The notes under the pieces are model-generated. The model was not told where the DNA came from and ran no database searches. It saw only the letters and a list, made by a program, of their open reading frames with translations. Positions 25,065 through 34,045 of a stretch of 64,000 bases of DNA are shown one piece after another. Source of the DNA: Bacillota bacterium (GTDB lineage Bacteria; Bacillota; Clostridia; Lachnospirales; Lachnospiraceae); assembly GCA_023437365.1 (NCBI GenBank), contig JAEZGK010000075.1, positions 1 to 64,000 of the forward strand. The letters run 5' to 3'. The translations under genes were made by a program, and so were the position numbers. The first letter of the stretch is position 1. Each line of letters begins with the position of its first letter.

Positions 25065-25850
25065 ATGCTGGCAGATTACCATCTACATACGAGCTTTAGT
25101 GATGATTCTGTATTTCCTATGGAGGAATCCATTCAGCAGGCGATTGTCCTGGGAATCCAGGAGGTTTGCTATACAGAACATATCGATTATGGTGTTAAGA
25201 CAGATATAAATTGTGATTGCGATGCTTATTGGAAAGAGCTTTGGCGATGCAGGGAGCTTTTCGGAGATCGCATCACCATCAAAGGTGGGATGGAATTCGG
25301 TATTCAGACCGGAACTGTCTCAGCGTTTAAAAAAACTTTTCAGAACTATCCCTTCGATTTTATCATTTTCTCCTGCCATCAGGTAGACAATCAGGAATTC
25401 TGGAATGAATGCTTCCAACAGGGACGGAGCCAGAAGGAATATCATGAGAAGTATTATGAGGAAATTCTGAAGGTAATGAAGCTTTATGAGGATTTCAGTG
25501 TATTAGGACATCTTGATCTAATTCGCCGATATGATCCTTTGGGGGAGTACCCCTTTCCTAAGGTACAGGATATTGTTGAGCAGATTCTAAAGACAGTCAT
25601 AGAAAAAGGAAAAGGAATTGAAGTGAATACTTCCGGATATCGTTACGGTCTGAAGGATGTATCACCGTCCGTTCGGATACTGAAGCTGTATCGTGAATTT
25701 GGAGGAGAAATCATAACCATCGGTTCCGATGCACATAAAAAAGAGGATGTAGGCTATAAACTAGCAGACACGAAGAGCCTGCTGATGGATTTGGGTTTTC
25801 GCTATTTCTGCACCTATGAGCATATGACACCGGTTTATCAGAAGCTGTAA
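25065..25850 (+). CDS. PHP-domain phosphatase, histidinol-phosphatase (HisJ) family
   Basis: A 261-residue PHP metallophosphoesterase. Motif I is LADYHLHTSFSDDS, motif II CYTEHIDY, a third HxD-type motif is VLGHLDLIRRY and the C-terminal metal motif is ITIGSDAHKKEDVG. These match HisJ-type histidinol phosphatases, but no other his genes are present and the gene follows an MFS carrier, so it could act on another phosphorylated compound. AAGGAGG precedes the ATG. Confidence 0.85.
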   Translation: MLADYHLHTSFSDDSVFPMEESIQQAIVLGIQEVCYTEHIDYGVKTDINCDCDAYWKELWRCRELFGDRITIKGGMEFGIQTGTVSAFKKTFQNYPFDFIIFSCHQVDNQEFWNECFQQGRSQKEYHEKYYEEILKVMKLYEDFSVLGHLDLIRRYDPLGEYPFPKVQDIVEQILKTVIEKGKGIEVNTSGYRYGLKDVSPSVRILKLYREFGGEIITIGSDAHKKEDVGYKLADTKSLLMDLGFRYFCTYEHMTPVYQKL

Positions 25851-25920
25851 AGCTTAACTTTACTTCTTCTTAGGATATGCTATTATAAAGCTATATATTG
25901 AATACGAAGGGGGAACTTGC

Positions 25921-26295
25921 ATGGGGTTTGAAGAGCTAATCAGAATTGCCGAGGCAACACTCAATCCGAGGCAGCTATCCGATAGTTCTTATGCAGGCTC
26001 GGTAGCGGCAGCATTGCTTACGGACCAGGGAAATGTATATCAAGGGGTATGCATCGATACTCCTTGTTCCATGGGCTTTTGTGCGGAGCATGCGGCAATC
26101 GCGGCTATGATAACCGCAGGAGAGAGCAGGGTAGTAAAATTGGTGGCTGTCAGTCAGGACAGTGGGATAGTACCTCCCTGCGGACGCTGTAGAGAATTCC
26201 TTTACCAGATCAATCATGAGAATCTTAGCTGTGAGATAATGTTGAAACACCGAAAGGCAACGCTTGAGGAGCTGTTGCCCGAACGCTGGGAATAG
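25921..26295 (+). CDS. Cytidine/blasticidin-deaminase-like zinc enzyme
   Basis: A 124-residue member of the cytidine deaminase superfamily. The catalytic zinc motifs are FCAEHAAIAA (His/Glu pair near residues 53-62 with Cys ahead) and PPCGRCREFL (two Cys near residue 85). Tetrameric cytidine deaminases and blasticidin-S deaminases both have this size; the CxEH...PCGxCR spacing alone does not separate them. It has its own ribosome site and is followed by a strong terminator, so it is probably monocistronic. Confidence 0.85.
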   Translation: MGFEELIRIAEATLNPRQLSDSSYAGSVAAALLTDQGNVYQGVCIDTPCSMGFCAEHAAIAAMITAGESRVVKLVAVSQDSGIVPPCGRCREFLYQINHENLSCEIMLKHRKATLEELLPERWE

Positions 26296-26331
26296 TAACA
26301 GCTGGGTAAAATTAATATTTTATAAGGACAG

Positions 26332-26371
26332 TTCTGACCGGGACGATTTCTTTCTAGGTCAGAATTTTTTT
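26332..26371 (+). terminator. Terminator of deaminase gene
   Basis: TTCTGACC (26332-26339) and GGTCAGAA (26357-26364) form an 8-bp stem followed by seven T (26365-26371). Confidence 0.85.
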
Positions 26372-26438
26372 ATGTAATAGACAATTGCGTCCTATTACAT
26401 AAAAACGCTCCGCATAGCGAACAAGTTCGCTTTGGATG
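26366..26438 (+). repeat. Dispersed double-hairpin repeat, copy B
   Basis: Nearly the same as copy A (9822-9892): TGTAATAG/CTATTACA (26373-26380, 26392-26399), GCTCCGCATA, then GCGAACAAGTTCGC (26417-26430) and TTTGGATG. It also starts in a terminator T-run. A decayed further unit (GCTCTGCATAACGATCAATT, 26467-26486) follows. Confidence 0.75.
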
Positions 26439-26528
26439 ACACCTCGTAACCTTAAGGATAATAAGGGCTCTGCATAACGATCAATTTCCTGTTAGTTAGA
26501 AAATAAAATTATATTTATGAAAAAGCTC

Positions 26529-26583
26529 TTGACAGATAAGAGCAGCTGTTATATCCTTTTATTAGACCGACGGTCGGTCTAAT
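26529..26583 (+). promoter_or_regulatory. TetR efflux operon promoter and operator
   Basis: TTGACA (26529-26534), 17 nt, TATCCT (26552-26557). A perfect 23-bp palindrome (26561-26583, half-site ATTAGACCGAC around a central G) begins 3 nt after the -10 box and covers the start site. This is a typical TetR self-repression operator. Confidence 0.85.
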
Positions 26584-26596
26584 AAGGAGTGAGCTT

Positions 26597-27223
26597 ATGA
26601 GAACTATAAAATCAGCGGAAGACCGCAGGAACGAAATACTTGATACAGCGGAAGAGCTGTTTGCTTATCAAGGGTATGACAATACAAGTGTTCAGCAGAT
26701 ACTGGATAAAATCGGTATCGCCAAAGGAACCTTCTATTATCACTTCAAATCTAAGGAGGAAGTGATGGATGGGGTTATTGACAGAAATAACGACAGGCTG
26801 TTAACGGCAGCACGACAGGTATTGGAGAATAAGGAATTGACTGTACATGAGAAGATATTTCAGGCAATCATGTCCTTGAAGCTGGATACATCCTTCGGGA
26901 ATGAAATTATCGCAGAGCTTCATAAGCCACAGAATGCTCTGATGCATCAGAAAATTATGGCAGTGATGATTAAGGGAGTGACACCGATCCTTGCTGATAT
27001 TGTGAGAGAAGGAATCGATCAGGGCATCTTTCATACCCCATATCCCTATGAAAGTGCGGAGATGCTGATTACCTATACCCAGGTTGTTTTTGACGATGCT
27101 TTGTTCACCCTGACAACAGAGGAGCAGAGCATGAGAATCATGGCATTTATCCATATCATGGAATGTATGTTTCAGGTGGAACCGGGGAGCTTTTCTTATG
27201 TGACACGATTGTTTTGTGAATAA
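26597..27223 (+). CDS. TetR-family repressor of efflux operon
   Basis: A 208-residue repressor. The N-terminal helix-turn-helix reads ILDTAEELFAYQGYDNTSVQQI then IGIAKGTFYYHFKSKEEVMD. The C-terminal ligand domain is divergent, as usual. It is the first gene of an operon with an MFS exporter, an FtsX-type permease and an ATPase, and its operator lies 14-36 nt upstream of its own start. It probably senses a toxic compound exported by the following genes. Confidence 0.95.
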   Translation: MRTIKSAEDRRNEILDTAEELFAYQGYDNTSVQQILDKIGIAKGTFYYHFKSKEEVMDGVIDRNNDRLLTAARQVLENKELTVHEKIFQAIMSLKLDTSFGNEIIAELHKPQNALMHQKIMAVMIKGVTPILADIVREGIDQGIFHTPYPYESAEMLITYTQVVFDDALFTLTTEEQSMRIMAFIHIMECMFQVEPGSFSYVTRLFCE

Positions 27224-27252
27224 CCTTATAGGGAGTATAAAGGAGTAATGAT

Positions 27253-28569
27253 ATGAATCAAACAGAGAAATCCTTCAACAAATTTATGGTACTGTGGTCA
27301 GGGGAGCTGATCTCAGCCATCGGAAGCGGATTAACTTCTTTTGGATTAGGTGTATACGTATTTCAATTGACAGGTAAGGCCTCTGCAACAGCGTTGATTA
27401 CCTTATTGGCATTTCTTCCGTCCATCCTGCTCGGTCCATTGGCCGGTGTTTTAGCAGATCGGTACGACAGAAGACTGATGATGCTTCTAGGAGACAGCCT
27501 GTCTGCACTTGGATTGGTATTCATTCTGATCTGTATGCTGACCGGAGAAGTGAGAATATGGCAGATCTGCATCGGTGTTGTCATAAGCTCCGTATTCTCT
27601 TCCCTGTTAGATCCGGCTTATAAAGCGACAATTACGGATCTGTTGACGGAGGATCAGTATTCCAAGGCAAGCGGCCTTGTGCAGATAGCAGGAGCTTCTA
27701 AGTATCTTATCTCACCCATAGCCGCAGGCTTTTTACTCTCGGTTGCTGACATTAAGCTCCTGCTGATTATTGATATCTGTACCTTTTTTATTACAGTTAC
27801 AGCTACTCTGATGGTACGGAGAGGATTACATTCCGTAACAAGGCCCAACCCCAATTCCTTTGGCAGAGAGCTTGCGGAAGGATGGAAAGCGGTTACAAAA
27901 AAGAAGGGTGTATTACTGTTGGTTATCCTTACCTCTATTCTGACCTTCTTCGTAGGTTTTATTCAGATGCTCTCTACACCGATGCTATTGGCTTTTTCTG
28001 ATGTATCCACCCTCGGAACCGCTGAGACAGTATGTGCACTCGGAATGCTATTTTCCGGAGTGCTCATCGGATTGGTACCTATGAAGCATAGTTACGTGAA
28101 AATTCTCTCAACAGCTTTATTCCTGACAGGAATCTGTATGATTGGCTTTGGCTTCCGTGAAGACATCGTACTGATTTGCATCGCAGGCTTTCTGTTCTTT
28201 TCCACACTACCCTTTGCCAATACCTGTATTGATGTGCTTTTGAGAAAGAACATAGAGAATTCCCTGCAGGGAAGGGCCTGGGCTATGATGGGAATGATCT
28301 CCCAGCTGGGATATATCGCAGCTTATTCTACTGGGGGCTTACTCGCGGATTATATCTTCGTTCCGATGCTATTGAGTGGAGGGTTACTTGAGAACAGTGT
28401 GGGAAGACTGATCGGAACCGGCAGCGGAAGAGGAATCGGGTTCCTTATCATGCTGGCAGGCTTCCTGCTATCGGTGACGGCAGTTATCTTATATCAAATA
28501 AAATCAATCAGAGAATTGGAGGAAAGGAATGTTCAGAAAAATAATAGTAAAAGATATCAAACGGAGTAA
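27253..28569 (+). CDS. MFS efflux transporter, MefA/enterobactin-exporter type
   Basis: A 438-residue exporter with about 12 membrane segments. N-terminal MVLWSGELISAIGSGLTSFGLGVYVFQLTG and the loop motif GPLAGVLADRYDRRLMM (motif A) are typical of macrolide-efflux-like MFS proteins. GGAGTAATGAT precedes the ATG. Its 3' end overlaps the FtsX permease gene by 41 nt, so the two are translationally linked. Export of an antibiotic or other small toxic molecule under TetR control is likely; substrate unknown. Confidence 0.9.
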   Translation: MNQTEKSFNKFMVLWSGELISAIGSGLTSFGLGVYVFQLTGKASATALITLLAFLPSILLGPLAGVLADRYDRRLMMLLGDSLSALGLVFILICMLTGEVRIWQICIGVVISSVFSSLLDPAYKATITDLLTEDQYSKASGLVQIAGASKYLISPIAAGFLLSVADIKLLLIIDICTFFITVTATLMVRRGLHSVTRPNPNSFGRELAEGWKAVTKKKGVLLLVILTSILTFFVGFIQMLSTPMLLAFSDVSTLGTAETVCALGMLFSGVLIGLVPMKHSYVKILSTALFLTGICMIGFGFREDIVLICIAGFLFFSTLPFANTCIDVLLRKNIENSLQGRAWAMMGMISQLGYIAAYSTGGLLADYIFVPMLLSGGLLENSVGRLIGTGSGRGIGFLIMLAGFLLSVTAVILYQIKSIRELEERNVQKNNSKRYQTE

Positions 28570-30844
28570 GTTGATTTCAATCGCTCTTGTTCTCTTTGTA
28601 TCAGCCGCAGCCGCACTGATATCAGCCGCGGCGGTGATTACCGTCAATCTGATTGGCTCCATCGATACTCTGATGACAAAGGCAGCTTCGCCCCATCTCC
28701 TGCAGATGCACTCGGGCGAGCTGGATCTGAAGAGATTGGAGGATTTTGCAGACAGTCAGACCCTTGTGAAACAATGGCAGGTACTTGAATTTCTAAATAT
28801 TGAGAATGAACGTATCGCCTTCGGAGAGGGTTCACTTGCAGACAGTGTTCAGGATAACGGTGTCTCAGTACAGAGTAAGAAATTTGATTTTCTCCTGGAT
28901 CTGAACGGCGATATCATCCATGCTCGGCGAGGAGAAATCTATCTGCCGATCAGCTATCGCTCATTGAGTGAAGTTGGGGATACCATGAAAATCTGCGATA
29001 TTCCTTTCGTGATTGTCGGATATCTGCGGGATTCACAGATGAATTCGAGTTTTGCCTCCTCCAAGCGATTTTTGATTAATGAAGAGGATTATGTAAAGCT
29101 GGAGCAAATGGGATCAAAGGAATATCTGATTGAATTTCGACTTCATGATCTGGCTAAAATAGGAGAGCTGGAAGCTGCTTATACGAAAGCCGGACTGGAA
29201 GCCAACGGACCTTCCGTTACATACCCTTTATTCCGCATGATCAATGCCTTATCCGATGGTATCATGATTGTTATTCTTCTTATGGTCAGCTTTCTGATGA
29301 TCACGATTGCTTTTCTATGTATTCGCCTCACTCTGCTGACCAAGATAGAGGATGACTACCGGGAGATCGGCATCATGAAAGCAATCGGTCTTAGTAATCG
29401 GGATATCCAAAAGGTGTATCTTGGTAAGTACATCATCATAGCCGGACTTGGAAGCCTGCTCGGACTTATCATTATGCTGCTGCTTCAGGAAGCACTGCTG
29501 CAAAATATCAGGCTAACTATGGGGGAGAGTAAGAATAAGTACCCTGCTTATATCTTCGGAATACTGGGGGTAATAGGAATTTTCCTCCTTGTGATTATCT
29601 ATGTCAATGGGATACTGAAGCGTTTCCGGAAAATCTCCGCCGCTACAGCAATACGCTCCGGATATACGGATAATACTGCTGGAAAAGCAGGGCATCTGAA
29701 GCTGTCGCGCAGTGCCTGGATCAATACGAATGTATATCTTGGTGTTAAGGATGTATTAACAAGACCGAAGCTATATCTCACCATGGTAATCATACTGACG
29801 CTTGCCTCCTTTATTATTATAGTGCCTCAGAATCTATACAGTACGATCTCTTCCAAAAGCTTTATGACCTATATGGGAGTAGGGGAATGTGATATGAGAT
29901 TTGATTTACAGCAGCTGGAGCATATGGAAGAAACGGCACAGAGAATTTTATCTACCCTTGAACAGGATTCGGAGGTGGAGAAGGCTGCAATATATGAAAC
30001 CCATACCTACACTACGATCAATGCAGAAGGGAATTACGAAAACATAAAAGTTGAGCTTGGGGATAGCAGTGTATTTCCGATCAGTTACCAGTCGGGAAGA
30101 GCACCGGAACGTGAGGATGAGTTGGCGCTTTCCTCCATCAACGCACAGGAGCTCGGTAAAGGAATCGGTGACCGGATAACCTTGATTATGGGTGAGAAGA
30201 CGCTTACGATGACCGTATGCGGTATCTATTCGGATATTACCAACGGAGGAAAAACCGCTAAAGCCACCTTCCAAAGCAGCGCTAAGGATGCAATGTGGTA
30301 TATGATCAATGTGAATTTTGCTAAAGGGACGATAATACAAACAAAAGTTGATACCTACAGCAGACTTTTCCAGGGGATTAAAGTATCCTCAGTCAGTGAA
30401 TATGTGGCACAGACCTTGGGAGGAGGAATCAGGTCTATGAAATATGCCTCCATCGTTGCCATGGTGGCAGCAATATTTATCTCCGCACTGGTCACCGCGT
30501 TGTTCATGAAGATGCTGATTTCCAAGGACAGTTATCCAATCGCGGTAATGAAGGGGCTTGGTTTTACAGACAGCGATGTGACAAAACAGTATATCACACG
30601 GGCAATCCTCGTATTGGTAACCGGTATGCTGCTTGGTGCAGTCTTATCCAATACGCTCGGTGAAATCATGGCAGGTATGCTGTTGTCCATGCTTGGTGCC
30701 GGCAAACTTAATTTTATCATAGATCCGTTGAAGGCCTATCTTCTCTGTCCTCTGATACTGACGGGCTGCGTTTTGATTGCAACACTCCTATCTACAGCAT
30801 CAGCAGGCAGGATTAATATTATCAGTCATACCAAAGAAAATTAA
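28529..30844 (+). CDS. FtsX-type ABC transporter permease
   Basis: A 771-residue permease with one N-terminal membrane segment, a large extracytoplasmic domain (about residues 40-235), a block of three segments with the FtsX motif EDDYREIGIMKAIGLSNRDI, then a second extracytoplasmic domain and a second FtsX block (KDSYPIAVMKGLGFTDSDV). The two-FtsX plan is that of peptide or lipoprotein-handling ABC systems such as BceB/YknZ-like exporters. TTGGAGGAAAGG gives the ribosome site inside the MFS gene. It works with the ATPase encoded at 30948. Confidence 0.9.
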   Translation: MFRKIIVKDIKRSKLISIALVLFVSAAAALISAAAVITVNLIGSIDTLMTKAASPHLLQMHSGELDLKRLEDFADSQTLVKQWQVLEFLNIENERIAFGEGSLADSVQDNGVSVQSKKFDFLLDLNGDIIHARRGEIYLPISYRSLSEVGDTMKICDIPFVIVGYLRDSQMNSSFASSKRFLINEEDYVKLEQMGSKEYLIEFRLHDLAKIGELEAAYTKAGLEANGPSVTYPLFRMINALSDGIMIVILLMVSFLMITIAFLCIRLTLLTKIEDDYREIGIMKAIGLSNRDIQKVYLGKYIIIAGLGSLLGLIIMLLLQEALLQNIRLTMGESKNKYPAYIFGILGVIGIFLLVIIYVNGILKRFRKISAATAIRSGYTDNTAGKAGHLKLSRSAWINTNVYLGVKDVLTRPKLYLTMVIILTLASFIIIVPQNLYSTISSKSFMTYMGVGECDMRFDLQQLEHMEETAQRILSTLEQDSEVEKAAIYETHTYTTINAEGNYENIKVELGDSSVFPISYQSGRAPEREDELALSSINAQELGKGIGDRITLIMGEKTLTMTVCGIYSDITNGGKTAKATFQSSAKDAMWYMINVNFAKGTIIQTKVDTYSRLFQGIKVSSVSEYVAQTLGGGIRSMKYASIVAMVAAIFISALVTALFMKMLISKDSYPIAVMKGLGFTDSDVTKQYITRAILVLVTGMLLGAVLSNTLGEIMAGMLLSMLGAGKLNFIIDPLKAYLLCPLILTGCVLIATLLSTASAGRINIISHTKEN

Positions 30845-30947
30845 GAAGCTTTCAACATTTGCACCCGACGATGTCTGGCATGTCTGGAAGCGTGAAGGGT
30901 AAAGCATCATCACACTATGGGAAATATACACAGAAAAGAGGAATGAA

Positions 30948-31706
30948 ATGAAGACAATTATAAAGGCTGCTTCAATAAATAAAAGCTTCTCCGATGACGG
31001 TGAGAAAAGAGCTGTTATAAAAAATGTTAGTCTGAGCATTGAGGAAGGAGAATTCGTATCGGTCATGGGACCCTCCGGTTCGGGAAAATCAACCCTTCTC
31101 TTCTGTATCAGCGGTATGGAGAGGATAGATAGCGGAAGCATACAGTTTGGAGAAATTGAATTGAATTCAGCTGATGATAAGAAGCTGTCCGAGCTCAGAA
31201 GAACTGATATGGGGTTTGTATTCCAGCAGCCCAGTCTGTTGAAGAATCTTAATCTTCTTGATAACATTCTTCTGACAGCGATGCGCACAGATCGTAAGAA
31301 TGCTGTCGGACACATAAGTAGGGCAAAGGAATTGATGAAAAGAACGGGAATACTGGAGCTTGCAGAAAGGGATATTACAAAGGTATCCGGAGGTCAGCTG
31401 CAGAGAGCTGGAATATGTCGTGCACTCATGAACCAACCTAAGATTATCTTCGGGGATGAACCTACAGGTGCATTAAACTCTGTCGCAGCCCAGGAAATCA
31501 TGGAGCTGTTCACTGAGATCAATGCGGAGGGAACGGCAGTTTTACTGGTAACCCATGATGCGAAGATTGCTGCTCGAACGGATCGTGTTCTCTATATGAA
31601 GGACGGAGAGATCATCTCCGAACGTAGGTTTTCAAAACCCGGGAAAGCTGATTCTGCCGGAAGAATAAATCTGCTTCTGGAGGATATGAGGCTACTGGAA
31701 ATATAG
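30948..31706 (+). CDS. ABC transporter ATPase (LolD/MacB family)
   Basis: A 252-residue ATPase with Walker A GPSGSGKSTLL, Q-loop FVFQQPSLLKNLN, signature VSGGQLQRAGICRAL, Walker B IIFGDEPTGALN and the H-loop VTHDAKIAART. The D-loop ALNS and the length fit the MacB/LolD/BceA group that pairs with FtsX-type permeases. It is the last gene of the TetR operon, 103 nt after the permease. Confidence 0.93.
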   Translation: MKTIIKAASINKSFSDDGEKRAVIKNVSLSIEEGEFVSVMGPSGSGKSTLLFCISGMERIDSGSIQFGEIELNSADDKKLSELRRTDMGFVFQQPSLLKNLNLLDNILLTAMRTDRKNAVGHISRAKELMKRTGILELAERDITKVSGGQLQRAGICRALMNQPKIIFGDEPTGALNSVAAQEIMELFTEINAEGTAVLLVTHDAKIAARTDRVLYMKDGEIISERRFSKPGKADSAGRINLLLEDMRLLEI

Positions 31707-31800
31707 GGAGTGATATAAGAGATACCAAAACAAAAGAATGATAGCATGCAGTGATACCAGAGTAAATATATTGTACTAAATAATGCCTGTTGGAGTTTTT

Positions 31801-32604
31801 ATGCAAAGAACTAAGTTAGTAAAATGTATCATTCTGGTACTGGTGTTTATTGCCTTATTTTTCTGTGGAGCAGGACTTGCGGTACTGAAGAATGCTTATG
31901 CCGCCAATATCAAAGAAACAGCTTCTCAGAACTGGGGACTTGGATTTCCAAGTGAGGGGCAGCCTCCGGTTGCCAATGCTACGGCGGAAGAGATGAAGAA
32001 ATATGATGCTTATTACATAGGGGATACCAAGCAAAAGGTTATTTATCTAACCTTTGATGCAGGTTATGAGAACGGCTATACACCGGCTATTCTGGATACG
32101 TTGAAAAAGCACAATGTACATGTCACCTTCTTTCTGGTAGGCAATTATATTACGAGATCTCCTGATTTGGTAAACAGAATGCTGGAAGAGGGACATACGG
32201 TAGCCAATCATACCTATTCCCATCCGAATATGAGCTGTATCTCTTCCTTTGATGCCTTTCGAGAGGAATTAGAAGCACTGGAGAAATCCTTTGAGGATTC
32301 CACTGGCAGGAAGATGACAAAGTATTATCGACCACCCCAAGGGCAATACAGTGTTGAGAATCTGAAGATGGCAAAGCAACTGGGATATAAGACCTTCTTC
32401 TGGAGTCTGGCCTATGTGGACTGGAACCGAGACAGACAGCCTTCCAAGGAACAGGCATTTTCGAAACTTCTGGGAAGGATTCACCCCGGGGCGATTGTCC
32501 TTCTGCACAGTACCTCAAGAACCAATTGTGAGATTCTGGACGAATTACTGAGTAAGTGGAAGGAGTTGGGCTATACCTTCGGAGAACTAAAGGATATCAC
32601 ATAA
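31801..32604 (+). CDS. pdaA: Delta-lactam-biosynthetic de-N-acetylase PdaA (NodB family)
   Basis: A 267-residue extracytoplasmic peptidoglycan deacetylase that makes the muramic-delta-lactam of the spore cortex. It has an N-terminal signal anchor (residues 5-30), the PdaA-specific segment NWGLGFPSEGQPP, and NodB motifs TFDAGYENGYT (with Asp-Ala-Gly in place of the common Asp-Asp-Gly, as in PdaA), NHTYSHPNMS (metal His pair), YYRPPQGQYS and LHSTSRTN. The ATG at 31801 has GGAG five bases upstream; the ATG at 31783 has none. Its presence implies that the organism forms spores. A terminator follows. Confidence 0.93.
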   Translation: MQRTKLVKCIILVLVFIALFFCGAGLAVLKNAYAANIKETASQNWGLGFPSEGQPPVANATAEEMKKYDAYYIGDTKQKVIYLTFDAGYENGYTPAILDTLKKHNVHVTFFLVGNYITRSPDLVNRMLEEGHTVANHTYSHPNMSCISSFDAFREELEALEKSFEDSTGRKMTKYYRPPQGQYSVENLKMAKQLGYKTFFWSLAYVDWNRDRQPSKEQAFSKLLGRIHPGAIVLLHSTSRTNCEILDELLSKWKELGYTFGELKDIT

Positions 32605-32630
32605 AATGAGCCATGACTTAAGGGTATTCA

Positions 32631-32667
32631 AATCCTCTGTCTCTGTAATGTGCAGACAGAGGATTTT
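32631..32667 (+). terminator. Terminator after pdaA
   Basis: The stem AATCCTCTGTCT (32631-32642) pairs with AGACAGAGGATT (32654-32665), closed by a short loop and followed by T residues. Confidence 0.8.
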
Positions 32668-32858
32668 CCCTTGAAATTGGGCTTAAGAATACAATATCTG
32701 ACCGAAGAGACTGCCTAGGCTTCTTGATATTGGAAATAGCTGGTTGAAGATATGTTTAAAATGAATAATAGTATTAAATAATATAATAATTAAGTAGTGG
32801 AAACACTCCCAAGATGATGGTAGAATAGACTTAAGCCAAATCATGAGGAGTGTTTTGC

Positions 32859-33896
32859 ATGGACAAGGAAAAATTTGATAAATATCAGGAATTTACGGAG
32901 CAAACAATTTATAAACTATCGCAACAGGTTATGCTTCTTGAAAAAAAATTGGACATGTTCACCAATATGCTCGAAATCAGTAAGTATATTAACCAATATA
33001 TTAAAGACCCAAATCTTTTCCCTCTGATTAATGACATGCTGATCGGAGTTTTTGGCGCGTATCATTCTACCATCTACATCAAAATGAACGAGCAATATTA
33101 TGAAGCGGTAGCTCATTCGGGATCGGATGATTGCATAGAGACTGAGAAACAGTTAATTGAGAAATATCAAGAAGAAGAGTTTGTTATCAACAGCGAGGAA
33201 CCGATTTTTATGTTTAATGGAGAGGAACAAGAAATTCACTCCTGTATCGGTGTTCCTGTTAAGATTGATAACAGACTGATTGGATTTCTTTTAATTCAGC
33301 ATAGAGAGATTAATTATTTTACGGATGATCATGGCATATTCTTATCCCTGATCGGTAACCACATCGGTGTGGCGATTGAAAACAACTTCCTTTATAAGCA
33401 GATTAGAGATAGCGCCAGTCACGACGGGTTGACAGATATTTTTAACAAAAGATATTTCTTCGAAACACTGAGTTTGATTACGAATCTATCAGAAATGGAT
33501 TATAGTATCGTCATAGTCGATTTGGATAATTTCAAATCCATCAATGATCGCTATGGACATCCGATGGGAGATGTTGTCCTGAAGACGGTGGCACAGATAA
33601 TCAAGAGCGCAACCCGACCCAGTGATATTGTTGCCAGATACGGAGGCGATGAGATTATTGTATTTATACAAAGCTTTACGAACAGAGAGAAGCTTCAGCA
33701 GAGAATTGATCGGATTCGAGAGGAAATAGAGCACACGGTTATTACTAACGAAGGCGTATCTATTTCCACCACAGCCAGCTTTGGTGCGTATATCAAGCAG
33801 AACGAGATACTCTCCTTAGATGAGGTGATTAAGAAAGCAGACGAGATCATGTATCTCAGTAAGCATAGCGGTAAGAATAAAGTAACGATAAGATAG
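32859..33896 (+). CDS. GAF-GGDEF diguanylate cyclase
   Basis: A 345-residue soluble protein. A short coiled coil (about residues 8-35) precedes a GAF domain (about 40-170), then a GGDEF domain (about 185-345). The active-site motif is YGGDEI, an accepted variant. The inhibitory I-site RPSD lies five residues before it, so product feedback by cyclic di-GMP is expected. Substrate motifs VDLDNFKSINDRYGHPMGD are intact. AGGAG (32846-32850) fixes the ATG at 32859; an in-frame GTG at 32850 overlaps that site. No EAL partner is near. Confidence 0.93.
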   Translation: MDKEKFDKYQEFTEQTIYKLSQQVMLLEKKLDMFTNMLEISKYINQYIKDPNLFPLINDMLIGVFGAYHSTIYIKMNEQYYEAVAHSGSDDCIETEKQLIEKYQEEEFVINSEEPIFMFNGEEQEIHSCIGVPVKIDNRLIGFLLIQHREINYFTDDHGIFLSLIGNHIGVAIENNFLYKQIRDSASHDGLTDIFNKRYFFETLSLITNLSEMDYSIVIVDLDNFKSINDRYGHPMGDVVLKTVAQIIKSATRPSDIVARYGGDEIIVFIQSFTNREKLQQRIDRIREEIEHTVITNEGVSISTTASFGAYIKQNEILSLDEVIKKADEIMYLSKHSGKNKVTIR

Positions 33897-33970
33897 AGAA
33901 GATGGAATCAAAGCTACGGGGCAGTCGATCCGACTGAGGACGAGGCTGATCTTGATATAGGAGGAAAGGT

Positions 33971-34045
33971 ATGGATAACCTGCCTTGGAAGGGATATATC
34001 TATGAACTACGAAATGTTAGAGAAGGTGATCTGCGATACCATTAA
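33971..34045 (+). CDS. Possible 24-residue leader peptide
   Basis: A short frame, ATG at 33971 with stop TAA at 34043, begins MDNLPWKGYIYE. It has a stronger ribosome site (AGGAGGAAA) than the following gene, and it overlaps that gene's first 44 nt in another frame. It could couple or tune translation of the DUF3877 gene. The peptide resembles nothing I know, so chance cannot be excluded. Confidence 0.35.
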   Translation: MDNLPWKGYIYELRNVREGDLRYH

